DNA of 64,000 bases from a beta proteobacterium AAP99 (lineage in GTDB: Bacteria > Pseudomonadota > Gammaproteobacteria > Burkholderiales > Burkholderiaceae_C): positions 354,384 to 418,383 of the forward strand of contig LJIA01000005.1 of NCBI GenBank assembly GCA_001295775.1, in the 5' to 3' direction. Shown here one piece after another: positions 26,471 through 33,988 of this stretch; the first letter of the stretch is position 1; every line of letters starts with the position of its first letter. Made by a program: the position numbers and the translations under genes. The notes under the pieces were generated by a model. The model saw nothing but the letters and a program-made list of their open reading frames with translations, was not told the DNA's origin and did no database searches.

Positions 26471-26477
26471 TCCGTCC

Positions 26478-27386
26478 ATGCCCGCAAAGCACCTCTCGCT
26501 CACGAGCAAGCTCATGGCCAAGCGCATCCAGAAGCTGCGACGGCCCGCCCGGGACGACGCGCCCGATGACTTCAACGGAAGTGGCGCCCGCGCCAGCAGC
26601 ACCGCCGCCGGACCAGCCGGCACGCCGCCTTTCTCGGACCTTCGCGCCCCCTCCACCTGGCTGATGATGCTCGAAGGCCGCGCGCCCTGGGAGTACGCCG
26701 CCATGCTCGCCGCGGCGCCGATCCTGAACAACGCCCCGCGTGGCGACGGCCACCCCGTCGTGGTGTTTCCCGGTCTGGCCGCCAATGACATGACCACCCT
26801 GCCCCTGCGCCAGTACCTCGCGCGCCAGGGCTACACCCCGTACCCGTGGAATTTCGGCTTCAACTTCGGCCCGCGCGCCGGGGTGCTGGCCGGCTGCACG
26901 GCGCTGGTGCGCGAGCTGGCCGAGGAGCACGGACAGCCCGTGAGCCTGATCGGCTGGAGCCTGGGCGGGATCTATGCGCGAGAGGTGGCCAAGGAGCTGC
27001 CCGAGCTTGCGCGCTGCGTGATCACGCTGGGCACGCCCTTTTCCGGCCACCCGCGCGCGACCAACGCCTGGCGCCTGTACGAGATGCTCTCCGGCCACGC
27101 GCCGCATCACGACGACGAGCTGCTCGACCACATCCGCCGCGCGCCGCCCGTGCCCACCACCTCCATCTTCAGCAAGACCGACGGCGTGGTGGCCTGGCAG
27201 TGCAGCTTGAACGAGCCCGAGCCGCACACCGAAAACATCGAGGTCAGCGCCAGCCACATCGGCTTGGGGCTCAACCCGGCCGTGCTCTACGCCGTGGCCG
27301 ACCGCCTGGCACAGAACCCGCAGGCCTGGCAGCGATTCTCCACCGACGGGCAGCGCCGCTGGTTCTACGGCACCGCGCACGAATGA
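26478..27386 (+). CDS. Alpha/beta hydrolase (lipase-like), first of two
   Basis: A 302-residue protein with an alpha/beta hydrolase fold. VVVFPGLAANDMTTLPLRQYL is the oxyanion region and the nucleophile elbow is GWSLGG (about residues 160-165). A His near the end (SASHIGLG) could complete the triad. ATG 26478 is 7 bases past the WS/DGAT stop; CATAAT sits 6 bases ahead of it and no ribosome site is seen. The first ~60 residues are basic and then low in complexity. With the acyltransferase it probably forms a lipid-ester operon. Substrate unknown. Confidence 0.82.
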   Translation: MPAKHLSLTSKLMAKRIQKLRRPARDDAPDDFNGSGARASSTAAGPAGTPPFSDLRAPSTWLMMLEGRAPWEYAAMLAAAPILNNAPRGDGHPVVVFPGLAANDMTTLPLRQYLARQGYTPYPWNFGFNFGPRAGVLAGCTALVRELAEEHGQPVSLIGWSLGGIYAREVAKELPELARCVITLGTPFSGHPRATNAWRLYEMLSGHAPHHDDELLDHIRRAPPVPTTSIFSKTDGVVAWQCSLNEPEPHTENIEVSASHIGLGLNPAVLYAVADRLAQNPQAWQRFSTDGQRRWFYGTAHE

Positions 27387-27402
27387 GCCGGCGCCCGGCG
27401 GC

Positions 27403-28272
27403 ATGAAGGTCCGCGCCAACGGCATCGAGCTCGAAGCCGAGATCGACGGCCCCGTCGACGGCACACCCGTGCTGCTCATCATGGGCCTGGGCATGCAGCT
27501 CACCGCGTGGCCACCAGCGCTCGTCAATTCGCTTGTCGATCACGGCTGCCGCGTGATCCGCTTTGACAACCGCGACATCGGCCTGTCGCAGCGCTTTGAT
27601 CACCTGCCTACGCCGGCCATCGGCTGGTCTGCGGTGCGCCACGCACTCGGCCTGAAGGTGAGCGCGCCCTACACGCTGGATGACATGGCCGCGGACACCC
27701 TCGGCCTGCTGGATGCGCTGAGCATCGAGCGCGCACATGTCTGCGGCGCGTCGATGGGCGGCATGATTGCGCAGCTGCTGGCCGCGCGGCATCCGCAGCG
27801 GGTGAAGCATCTGGCGCTCATGCTCACCACCAGCGGCGCGCGCGGCCTGCCCGGCCCCACGCTCAAGGCGCGCGCAGCACTGCTCGCCCGCCCCCGCGGC
27901 CGCGGCGAGGACGCCATGGTCGCGCACGGCGTGAAGGTTCTAAGTGCGATTGCCAGCCCGGGCTACCCGCCGCAACCAGCCGACCTCGAAGAGCGCGTTC
28001 GCGCCGCCTACCACCGCAGCTTCCGCCCGCGCGGCTTCACGCGCCAGCTGCTGGCGATTGCCGCCAGCGCGGACCGCTCTCCGCTGCTGGCGCAGATCCA
28101 GGCGCCAACGCGCATCCTGCACGGCAGCGCCGATCCGCTCGTGCCCGCCGCCTGCGCGCGCGACCTGGCGGCCAAGATCCCGCGCGCCCGGCTCTCCGTC
28201 TTCGACGGCATGGGGCATGACCTGCCGGTGGCGCTGGTGCCGCGCTTTGTGGCGCCAATCCTAGGTAAGTAG
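27403..28272 (+). CDS. Alpha/beta hydrolase, second of two
   Basis: A 289-residue alpha/beta hydrolase. LLIMGLGMQLTAW is the oxyanion region, GASMGG holds the nucleophile Ser, the Asp is in LHGSADPLVP and the His in FDGMGHDLP. It starts 16 bases after the previous hydrolase. Its last 39 codons (28156-28272) have a diverged second copy at 31929-32045, with a lower-GC four-gene block between them. The present 3' end may therefore have come with that block. The reading frame is complete. Confidence 0.88.
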   Translation: MKVRANGIELEAEIDGPVDGTPVLLIMGLGMQLTAWPPALVNSLVDHGCRVIRFDNRDIGLSQRFDHLPTPAIGWSAVRHALGLKVSAPYTLDDMAADTLGLLDALSIERAHVCGASMGGMIAQLLAARHPQRVKHLALMLTTSGARGLPGPTLKARAALLARPRGRGEDAMVAHGVKVLSAIASPGYPPQPADLEERVRAAYHRSFRPRGFTRQLLAIAASADRSPLLAQIQAPTRILHGSADPLVPAACARDLAAKIPRARLSVFDGMGHDLPVALVPRFVAPILGK

Positions 28273-28287
28273 CGCTCGTCCGGAGTT

Positions 28288-29967
28288 TCAGTTGGGCGCC
28301 TCGGGCTTTTTCAGCATGTTCGACAAGGTCTGAGCCATGCCGGTGATGCCCTCGTTGGACAAGCCCGCATCCTTCATGACGGCGTCGACGATCGGTTTTG
28401 CGATCTGATACTGCAGTGCTGAGTTCATGACCTGCTCGGGAAACGTTGCACCGGGCACAGCAGCCTCAGCGCCTGCGTTTGAGGTCTGGCCCGGCATGCC
28501 TGCGACCTGAACGATCCGGATGGAGTCGATTTTTTCCATCGGCTTGACGGCTTGCTGCAGGATCAGCGGCAGCTGCTGCAGGAGCTGCGTGCGTACTTGC
28601 AGATCAATCTGGGCGACAGACAGCGTGTTCAGTGCTTCGTTGATGGCGCGCTTGCCTTCAGCATCTGCCAGCGCGGCGGCCTGACGGGCCTTGGCCTCGA
28701 TGGTCACCGCTTCGGCGCGGTCCAGCGCAGCCTCCTTTTCCGCCGAAGCGGCCACCTTGACAGAGATTGCGTTCTGCTCGGCTTCCTTGGAGGCTTCGAT
28801 CAGCTGGATCGCCTTGTCGCGCTCTGCAACCGCGACCTGCCGCGCTGTGTTCACAGACTCTTCTGCCTTGACCGCCTCAGAGCGGGCGAGGTTCGCGGCA
28901 GCATCTGCATCGGACTGTTCGCGCGACTTGTTGGCGATTGCGATCTGAGTGTCTTGGCGAGCAATTTCCACTTGCTTGCGCTGCTCGGCGCGCTGCACCT
29001 CGGTTTTTCGCTCAAGCTCAATCTCGCGCGTCTGGATGGCCAGATTCTTTTCGATCTCGGCCGCCCTGATTTCACGTTCAGCTTCAATGCGCTTTTGGCT
29101 GACCTGGCGCTCCGCCTCGATCTTGGCCGCTTCGGCCTCGCGATTGCGTTCAGCTTGCTGCGAGGCGATGAGGGCTGCCTGTTCAGCGCGAGTGACTTCA
29201 ATCTCGCGCTTCTGACCTAGCGAGGCGAACTCCTGGTCCTTTTCGATGTTCAGTTTTTGGCGCGACGCATCCAAGTTCTTCGCGCGCACCTGCACTTCAG
29301 TGTCCTGCTCGACATCGTTACGCTGCTTGCGGCGAGCCTCGGTCTGTTCTGTCAGCCGGGTGAGACCTTCGGCATCGAACGCATTGTTCGGGTTGAAGAA
29401 CTGCTTGTCAGTCTGGTCGAGGCTGGTCAGCGATACGGATTCGAGCTCGAGACCGTTCTTCTCCAAGTCTTCCGCGACTGCATTCTGTACGGCTTGCACG
29501 AAGTCGCGCCGCTTGTCCTGCAGTTCCTGGATCGTCATCGTTGCCGCAGTCGCACGAAGCGAATCGACAAATTTGTCTTCCACCAAAGCCTTCAATTCGT
29601 CGGGGCTCATGGTGCGCGCACCGAGAGTTTGTGCTGCGATGCTGACAGCTTCTTCTGTCTGCTTCACCCGCACAAAAAATGCAGCGGTCACATCCACGCG
29701 CATGCGGTCTTTTGTAATCAAGCTCTCACGCTCACGACGCTCGACTTCTAGCTTTAGCGTGTTCATGTTCACCAGCACACGTTCATGAAAGATGGGTAGA
29801 ACAATTGCGCCACCGTCCATGATGACCTTCTGGCCGCCGAGACCGGTCCGAACGAAGGCCGTTTCCTTGGTCGAGCGCTTGTAGAGACGCGCAAAGATGA
29901 TGCCGATAGTCAGCAGCGCAAGGAAGGCGATACCGACGATGATGAGCAGCTCAATCAAGTTGTTCAT
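28288..29967 (-). CDS. Flotillin-family membrane protein (YqiK-like)
   Basis: A 559-residue protein with one N-terminal membrane segment (LIELLIIVGIAFLALLTIGIIFA), a band-7/SPFH domain (about residues 40-220, with KTRFERRERES-like VERRERESLITKDRMRVDV) and a long Glu/Ala/Arg coiled coil (about 230-450). The C-terminal part is the flotillin domain. Flotillins build membrane microdomains; the YqiK type is linked to membrane fluidity and stress. A ribosome site (TAAGGA) precedes its ATG. It is last in a four-gene minus-strand operon and its DNA is lower in G/C than the neighbourhood. Confidence 0.9.
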   Translation of the reverse strand: MNNLIELLIIVGIAFLALLTIGIIFARLYKRSTKETAFVRTGLGGQKVIMDGGAIVLPIFHERVLVNMNTLKLEVERRERESLITKDRMRVDVTAAFFVRVKQTEEAVSIAAQTLGARTMSPDELKALVEDKFVDSLRATAATMTIQELQDKRRDFVQAVQNAVAEDLEKNGLELESVSLTSLDQTDKQFFNPNNAFDAEGLTRLTEQTEARRKQRNDVEQDTEVQVRAKNLDASRQKLNIEKDQEFASLGQKREIEVTRAEQAALIASQQAERNREAEAAKIEAERQVSQKRIEAEREIRAAEIEKNLAIQTREIELERKTEVQRAEQRKQVEIARQDTQIAIANKSREQSDADAAANLARSEAVKAEESVNTARQVAVAERDKAIQLIEASKEAEQNAISVKVAASAEKEAALDRAEAVTIEAKARQAAALADAEGKRAINEALNTLSVAQIDLQVRTQLLQQLPLILQQAVKPMEKIDSIRIVQVAGMPGQTSNAGAEAAVPGATFPEQVMNSALQYQIAKPIVDAVMKDAGLSNEGITGMAQTLSNMLKKPEAPN

Positions 29968-30015
29968 TAAGTCCTTACTCCCGGAAACTGGATCGTGTTC
30001 GTGGCCGGAGACGGC

Positions 30016-30642
30016 CTACATCAATGCTGGATGCGGGTTGGCGATACATCGGTAGAAGGCGCCGGCCTTCCTGACGATCAACACCTGCGCACCCTCTTCG
30101 AAAATCTCGTCATCGAGGTCTGGCTCGACCATCACATAGTGGCTGCGTGCATGGCTGTCTTTCACTCGTGCTTGCGCACCCAGACCCCGCCGAGCCGTGC
30201 CGGTAATGATCACGCCAACCCGCCCCACGAGACTCTGCTCACTCACGGCACTGGTCTCGTCGCGCGGGATGATGTGCGCGATGAGCGCACCCAAGCCGCG
30301 CACAGTCGCCATCCCGGCCGGGACCGCCAGCAGGCCGGCCAAAAACGCTGGCAGATAGCTGCCGAACAATCCGTTAGCAACGAGCTGCATGCTGTAGCCG
30401 AAAACGGTATATCCGCCGAGAAACAGCAGCAGCAATACAAGCACAGGCACCTTTCCGACGTGAAGCCAGCCCAGTACTCGGTCAAGGCCCGAGTTGCCGT
30501 CGATTTCCGGCAACCAGTCATCGAGGTAGTTGCTCGGGCTCATCGAGACCAGCATGCCGAGGCCCTCAATCAATGCGAGGCCGACTATCAGCGCAAAGCC
30601 GACGCCAAAAGGCAGATTTTGCGATGCCGTGAACAGACTCAT
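30016..30642 (-). CDS. YqiJ/OB-fold membrane protein
   Basis: A 208-residue protein with about three to four membrane segments in the first ~130 residues and a soluble C-terminal OB-like domain (LVGRVGVIITGTARRGLGAQARVKD ... EGAQVLIVRKAGAFYRCI). This is the YqiJ arrangement, related to NfeD, which pairs with flotillins in many bacteria. It lies directly upstream of the flotillin gene and overlaps the PspA-like gene by 4 bases. The likely role is to assist the flotillin in the inner membrane. Confidence 0.8.
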   Translation of the reverse strand: MSLFTASQNLPFGVGFALIVGLALIEGLGMLVSMSPSNYLDDWLPEIDGNSGLDRVLGWLHVGKVPVLVLLLLFLGGYTVFGYSMQLVANGLFGSYLPAFLAGLLAVPAGMATVRGLGALIAHIIPRDETSAVSEQSLVGRVGVIITGTARRGLGAQARVKDSHARSHYVMVEPDLDDEIFEEGAQVLIVRKAGAFYRCIANPHPALM

Positions 30643-31316
30643 ACCTTGTTCGCCTTGAGCTGCGCCATTCGCTCCGCGATCTTGTTGTCGCGCACCATGT
30701 CGTCCAGCTCCTTGAGCTGTGCCGCCTGTTGAAGGCTGTTGCCGCGCGCTGTGCCAGACAACCCGGTCTGCCGTTCGTAGATGCGATCAAACGCGCCGGT
30801 CACGCTGTCGATACGATGTTCTGCGTGGCTCCCGGTTGCACCGCCTTTCGATGACACCGTGGCAGCTGCCGCTGCACGGCTCTTGCGGAACTCGCTTAGT
30901 GCATCCTGCATTTCGCGCTTTTTGGCCAGCAAGGCGGCAACGTAGCCCTGCAGCTCGCTTTCTTGGCGCGTGTACTCGGCCAGCGTGGTCTCCAGCACCG
31001 GCAGCTGCGCTTCGATGTCCAGTTGCCGCGCGACGGCGGCCCGCGCCAGGTCTTCGCGGGCGCTGGCCAGCGCTTCGTCGATCTGCCCTGCCAGTTTGGC
31101 GTGCTGACTGTTCAGACTTGCGTGCTGCTGCTGCGACAGATGCCGATTTGCTGAAACGACACCGAGTTCGTGCCGAACGTCGTCGATCACCGTATCGGCT
31201 TCCCGGATGGACTGCTCCATCATGGCTTCCGGCGCCTGGTCTTCGATGCGATCGATCAACGCGTGCACCCCGCCGGCAATCACGCGTCCAACTCGACTCT
31301 TGAGGGTTTCAGACAT
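30639..31316 (-). CDS. PspA/IM30-family protein
   Basis: A 225-residue mostly helical protein. The N-terminus ALIDRIEDQAPEAMMEQSIREADTVIDDVRHELG matches the PspA/IM30 start, and a long coiled coil follows (about residues 40-150). PspA proteins bind stressed inner membranes and help repair them. Here the gene is coupled by overlap to the YqiJ-like gene, so a flotillin/PspA membrane-maintenance role is likely. No pspBC or pspF gene is nearby. Confidence 0.85.
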   Translation of the reverse strand: MSETLKSRVGRVIAGGVHALIDRIEDQAPEAMMEQSIREADTVIDDVRHELGVVSANRHLSQQQHASLNSQHAKLAGQIDEALASAREDLARAAVARQLDIEAQLPVLETTLAEYTRQESELQGYVAALLAKKREMQDALSEFRKSRAAAAATVSSKGGATGSHAEHRIDSVTGAFDRIYERQTGLSGTARGNSLQQAAQLKELDDMVRDNKIAERMAQLKANKV

Positions 31317-31317
31317 C

Positions 31318-31827
31318 TCAGGATCCTTTAGAGGTTTGCAGATTCATGGCCAACTCGATCGTCGCGCCCAGATGGCGCCGCACGACGGTCGGATCGTAAG
31401 CCGCGGCGTGGGGCGTATTGCCTTGACGCAGCAGGGTTTCACACAGCGCAAATGCGCGATGGACAAGTGCTTCTTCAAACTTGGCCGCATCGGTCTCCTC
31501 GGCGGGCACTTGGCTGACCACTAAAGCCAACGCAGACGTCAGATGATCAAGCAACAGACTCACGACCTCGGAGTGCTTGCCGGTGCGCCCCTCAATGCGG
31601 ACAAGCGCCTCGCGCACACGGCCCATCAGGTCGCGCGCCCAGGCGTGGGCCGTCACGTAGTCCAGCGCGCCGTCATGCTGCCTTTTGAGCTGGCCGAGCA
31701 ATACGCGCAGCTTGTCGCTGTTCGTGGTCGCGCCTTCAACCTGCAGCTGCGCCAGCCAAAGGTAGAGATCGCTCGGAATTCGTGCCGATAAGGGCTCCAT
31801 GGAGACTGGGGGTGCTTGCGTGGCCAC
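31318..31827 (-). CDS. RHH-like protein, possible regulator of the cassette
   Basis: A 169-residue protein I cannot place in a named family. The N-terminal segment PLSARIPSDLYLWLAQLQ followed by a helix with TNSDKLRVLL resembles a ribbon-helix-helix DNA-binding unit. The rest is helical and charged. The start is probably GTG 31827; ATG 31800 (MEPLSARIP) is an alternative. It is the first gene of the flotillin operon. A 24-bp palindrome over the promoter lies 25 bases upstream, so autoregulation is plausible but inferred. Confidence 0.6.
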   Translation of the reverse strand: MATQAPPVSMEPLSARIPSDLYLWLAQLQVEGATTNSDKLRVLLGQLKRQHDGALDYVTAHAWARDLMGRVREALVRIEGRTGKHSEVVSLLLDHLTSALALVVSQVPAEETDAAKFEEALVHRAFALCETLLRQGNTPHAAAYDPTVVRRHLGATIELAMNLQTSKGS

Positions 31828-31851
31828 GGCGTTGCTGCTTTCGGTCGATTC

Positions 31852-31875
31852 GTTTGCATACGATTGTATTCAAAC
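31852..31875. promoter_or_regulatory. 24-bp palindromic operator
   Basis: GTTTG, ATAC, a 4-base centre, GTAT and CAAAC form a near-perfect palindrome with one unpaired base on each side. It overlaps the -10 element of the minus-strand promoter and starts 25 bases ahead of the RHH-like gene. Confidence 0.6.
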
Positions 31876-31890
31876 AGATTCGATCGTCAA
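31863..31890 (-). promoter_or_regulatory. Sigma-70-type promoter of the flotillin/PspA operon
   Basis: On the minus strand TTGACG (31890-31885) is followed after 16 bases by TACAAT (31868-31863). This is the closest match to the sigma-70 consensus I found in the window. Transcription would start near 31856, about 30 bases before the RHH-like GTG. Confidence 0.65.
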
Positions 31891-31928
31891 CACCTTGCTG
31901 AAACGCTGACTCACGCGAGCTTCCGCTG

Positions 31929-32045
31929 TCCGCCCGAATAACGCTCAAGATCCGCCAATCTCGGCACTTAGTCATGGACGGCATGGACCACGACCTGCCG
32001 GCGGCGCTGGTGCCGCGCATTGTGGCGATCCTTTTGGGTGCTTAG
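31929..32045 (+). pseudogene. Remnant of an alpha/beta hydrolase 3' end
   Basis: In one frame this reads SARITLKIRQSR and on to MDGMDHDLPAALVPRIVAILLGA and a TAG stop. It matches the end of the hydrolase at 27403-28272 (VFDGMGHDLPVALVPRFVAPILGK) with no gaps; the last 75 bases agree at 58 positions. No start or catalytic core is present. It lies just beyond the promoter of the flotillin cassette, at constant distance (3773 bases) from the intact copy. Confidence 0.75.
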
Positions 32046-32191
32046 GCAGAGGGGGCGAAGATTTACAATCAATCGTTGAATATATGTCTATTTACGCCTA
32101 TCTTTTCAATAAATGATTGAACATCAAATTGACCGATTTCCGCGTGCAGCAAGCGGATTTCGGCCGATTGGCATGCTTTTCTGATTCCTGA

Positions 32192-32226
32192 GATGCACGG
32201 CGGAGCAAACAGCCCCGCCGTGCATC
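32192..32226 (-). terminator. Hairpin after the PHA depolymerase gene
   Basis: GATGCACGGCGG (32192-32203) pairs perfectly with 32215-32226 over an 11-nt loop. It is 20 bases past the depolymerase stop on the minus strand. There is no clear T run, so termination may be partial or the hairpin may only protect the transcript end. The adjoining 32046-32160 is notably A/T-rich and holds no gene. Confidence 0.45.
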
Positions 32227-32245
32227 ATGGTCGCCGGGCGGCCGC

Positions 32246-33712
32246 CTACGGGCAGGTGCCGATCACGTAGTAGTCCGGCCCCGTCTGCTTGAGCGTGGTG
32301 GTGACGAACACGTTCCACAGGCCCATGTTCTGGCCGGAACCCTTGGCGTAGGCGTAGCCGCCAGATTGGGTGGCGCGGCCGGCGCTCACGTGGGCGTAGT
32401 TGGTGGCGGTGAAGCAGACGGCGGTGCTGCCGGTGGTGGTGCCGCTGGCTGCGGCAGAGGCCGCGCCTTCTGCGCCGTTGGCATCCACGGCCTTGACCGT
32501 CCAGCTGTAGGTGGTGGCCGCGGCCAGGCCGGTGTCGGTGTAGCTGTTGCCGCTCACGCGGCTGGCGTTGACCTTGGTGCCGGCGCGGTAGACGTTGTAG
32601 CCGCTCGCGCCGCTCACGGCGTTCCAGCTGATGAGCATGCTGCTGCTCGTGGCGCCGGAGGTGACCACGCCCGTGGGTGCCGGCAGGCTGGCGGGCGGCG
32701 GTGTGGTACCCCCGCCGCTGGCCAGGCGCGTGATCATCGCCCTCACGCCGGCCATCTGCGGGCCGGACTTGCGGGCGTAGTCCGCCGAGTTGTAGCCCCA
32801 CCAGTCCCAGCAGCCGTTGGTGGCGCCGGTGCCCGTCTGCGGATACAGCAGCACGATGTTGTTGGTGTCTGCCCAGCGGTTGTAGCCCGTGTTGCGCACG
32901 TAATTGTCGCCGATGGTGGCGGTGTTCTGCTGGCAGCCGTGAAAGACCACGTGCAGGCGGCAGCTTGCGCCCGCGGCGCAGCTTTGCGGCACGTACACCC
33001 AGCCCGTGGCCGCCATGCCGTTGTTGCGCACGTAGAGCGACTGATCGAACTCCGTGAAGCTGCCACCCAGGGCGCCGTTGTTGCGCGCATTGAGGGTGCC
33101 GTAGAGGTGCTTGAGGATCTCACCGGCGAGGTCGAAATTGCAGTCGCTGATGTAGGGCGAGGCCTTGGTGCTGCAGCTGTTGCCGTAATCGTCCGTGATC
33201 ATCGCGTGCTCGGCGGCGATGTCCTTCTTGTAGACCGTGTTCGCGGCCGGAACGAAGCTGGCGTAGTAGGTCTGCAGGTCATTCATGACGGCCTGCTTGA
33301 CCGTGCTGTCGATGCTGCCGGAGAACAGATACACCCGGCTGGCCGAGAGGTTGTCCACGGGGTCGATGCTGCCGTTGCCTGCCCAGGTACGCGTGGTGCT
33401 CACGAGCGAGGACACCGGAATCGCCGTGGAACGCTGCATGCAGCGGCCCGTGGCGTTGGTGATCGAGCCTTCGGCGCAGAAGTAGGGGCCGCCGGCCACC
33501 ACGCCCGCGCCGCGGCGGAAGGTGGCGCTGTAGGCCACATGCATCTGCACGGCCATGAAGCCGCCGGACGACAGGCCGGACACGCTGACCTCGGCGGGGT
33601 CGATGTTCAGTTGCGGCAAGGCCGGGGCAGCCGAGGCCTGCGGGGCAAGCAGCGCGCTGGACAGCGCAAGTGCGGTCAAGCCCGCGGCGTGAAGTGAATG
33701 GCGAATTCGCAT
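32246..33712 (-). CDS. Extracellular PHA depolymerase with fibronectin III domain
   Basis: A 488-residue secreted enzyme. The signal peptide MRIRHSLHAAGLTALALSSA ends near QASA. The catalytic domain has an early lipase box GLSSG (Ser48), an Asp region around LLYPQTGTG and VFHGCQQNTATIG as in type-2 extracellular short-chain PHA depolymerases. A fibronectin-III domain (about residues 345-430) and a C-terminal CFTATNYAHVSAGRA-type domain follow, probably for binding polymer. A ribosome site (GAGGAG) precedes ATG 33712. The neighbouring oligomer hydrolase would process the released oligomers. Confidence 0.85.
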   Translation of the reverse strand: MRIRHSLHAAGLTALALSSALLAPQASAAPALPQLNIDPAEVSVSGLSSGGFMAVQMHVAYSATFRRGAGVVAGGPYFCAEGSITNATGRCMQRSTAIPVSSLVSTTRTWAGNGSIDPVDNLSASRVYLFSGSIDSTVKQAVMNDLQTYYASFVPAANTVYKKDIAAEHAMITDDYGNSCSTKASPYISDCNFDLAGEILKHLYGTLNARNNGALGGSFTEFDQSLYVRNNGMAATGWVYVPQSCAAGASCRLHVVFHGCQQNTATIGDNYVRNTGYNRWADTNNIVLLYPQTGTGATNGCWDWWGYNSADYARKSGPQMAGVRAMITRLASGGGTTPPPASLPAPTGVVTSGATSSSMLISWNAVSGASGYNVYRAGTKVNASRVSGNSYTDTGLAAATTYSWTVKAVDANGAEGAASAAASGTTTGSTAVCFTATNYAHVSAGRATQSGGYAYAKGSGQNMGLWNVFVTTTLKQTGPDYYVIGTCP

Positions 33713-33988
33713 GAAGAGTCTCCTCGTACAGCTGTCGATGAACGCCGCGCTGGGCGCGGGTCCGCAAGGGGGCATGCGCGCGGCATGCCGCTGACAGGGC
33801 AAGCGAGGTATCGCTCTTGTGCTTGTATGCGCCACGCGTGGCGCCTGGGGTCATGCTCCGGTGCCTGCCCCTGCGATCTCGCCTTCAGAACACCGGCCTG
33901 GCCGCCGGCTGCGCCTCCTTTCTGCGGAGGGCGGACGGGCGGCCTGCCCGCACGTGCAGGCAAGCCGCCGAGTCCGGACAGCGTCAGA
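33713..33988. other. Intergenic gap between PHA depolymerase and oligomer hydrolase
   Basis: No gene is visible. A nested inverted repeat at 33938-33969 (GGCGGC outer arm, CCTGC inner arm) could end the oligomer-hydrolase transcript on the minus strand; no T run follows. The depolymerase promoter should lie here but I could not identify it. Confidence 0.35.
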
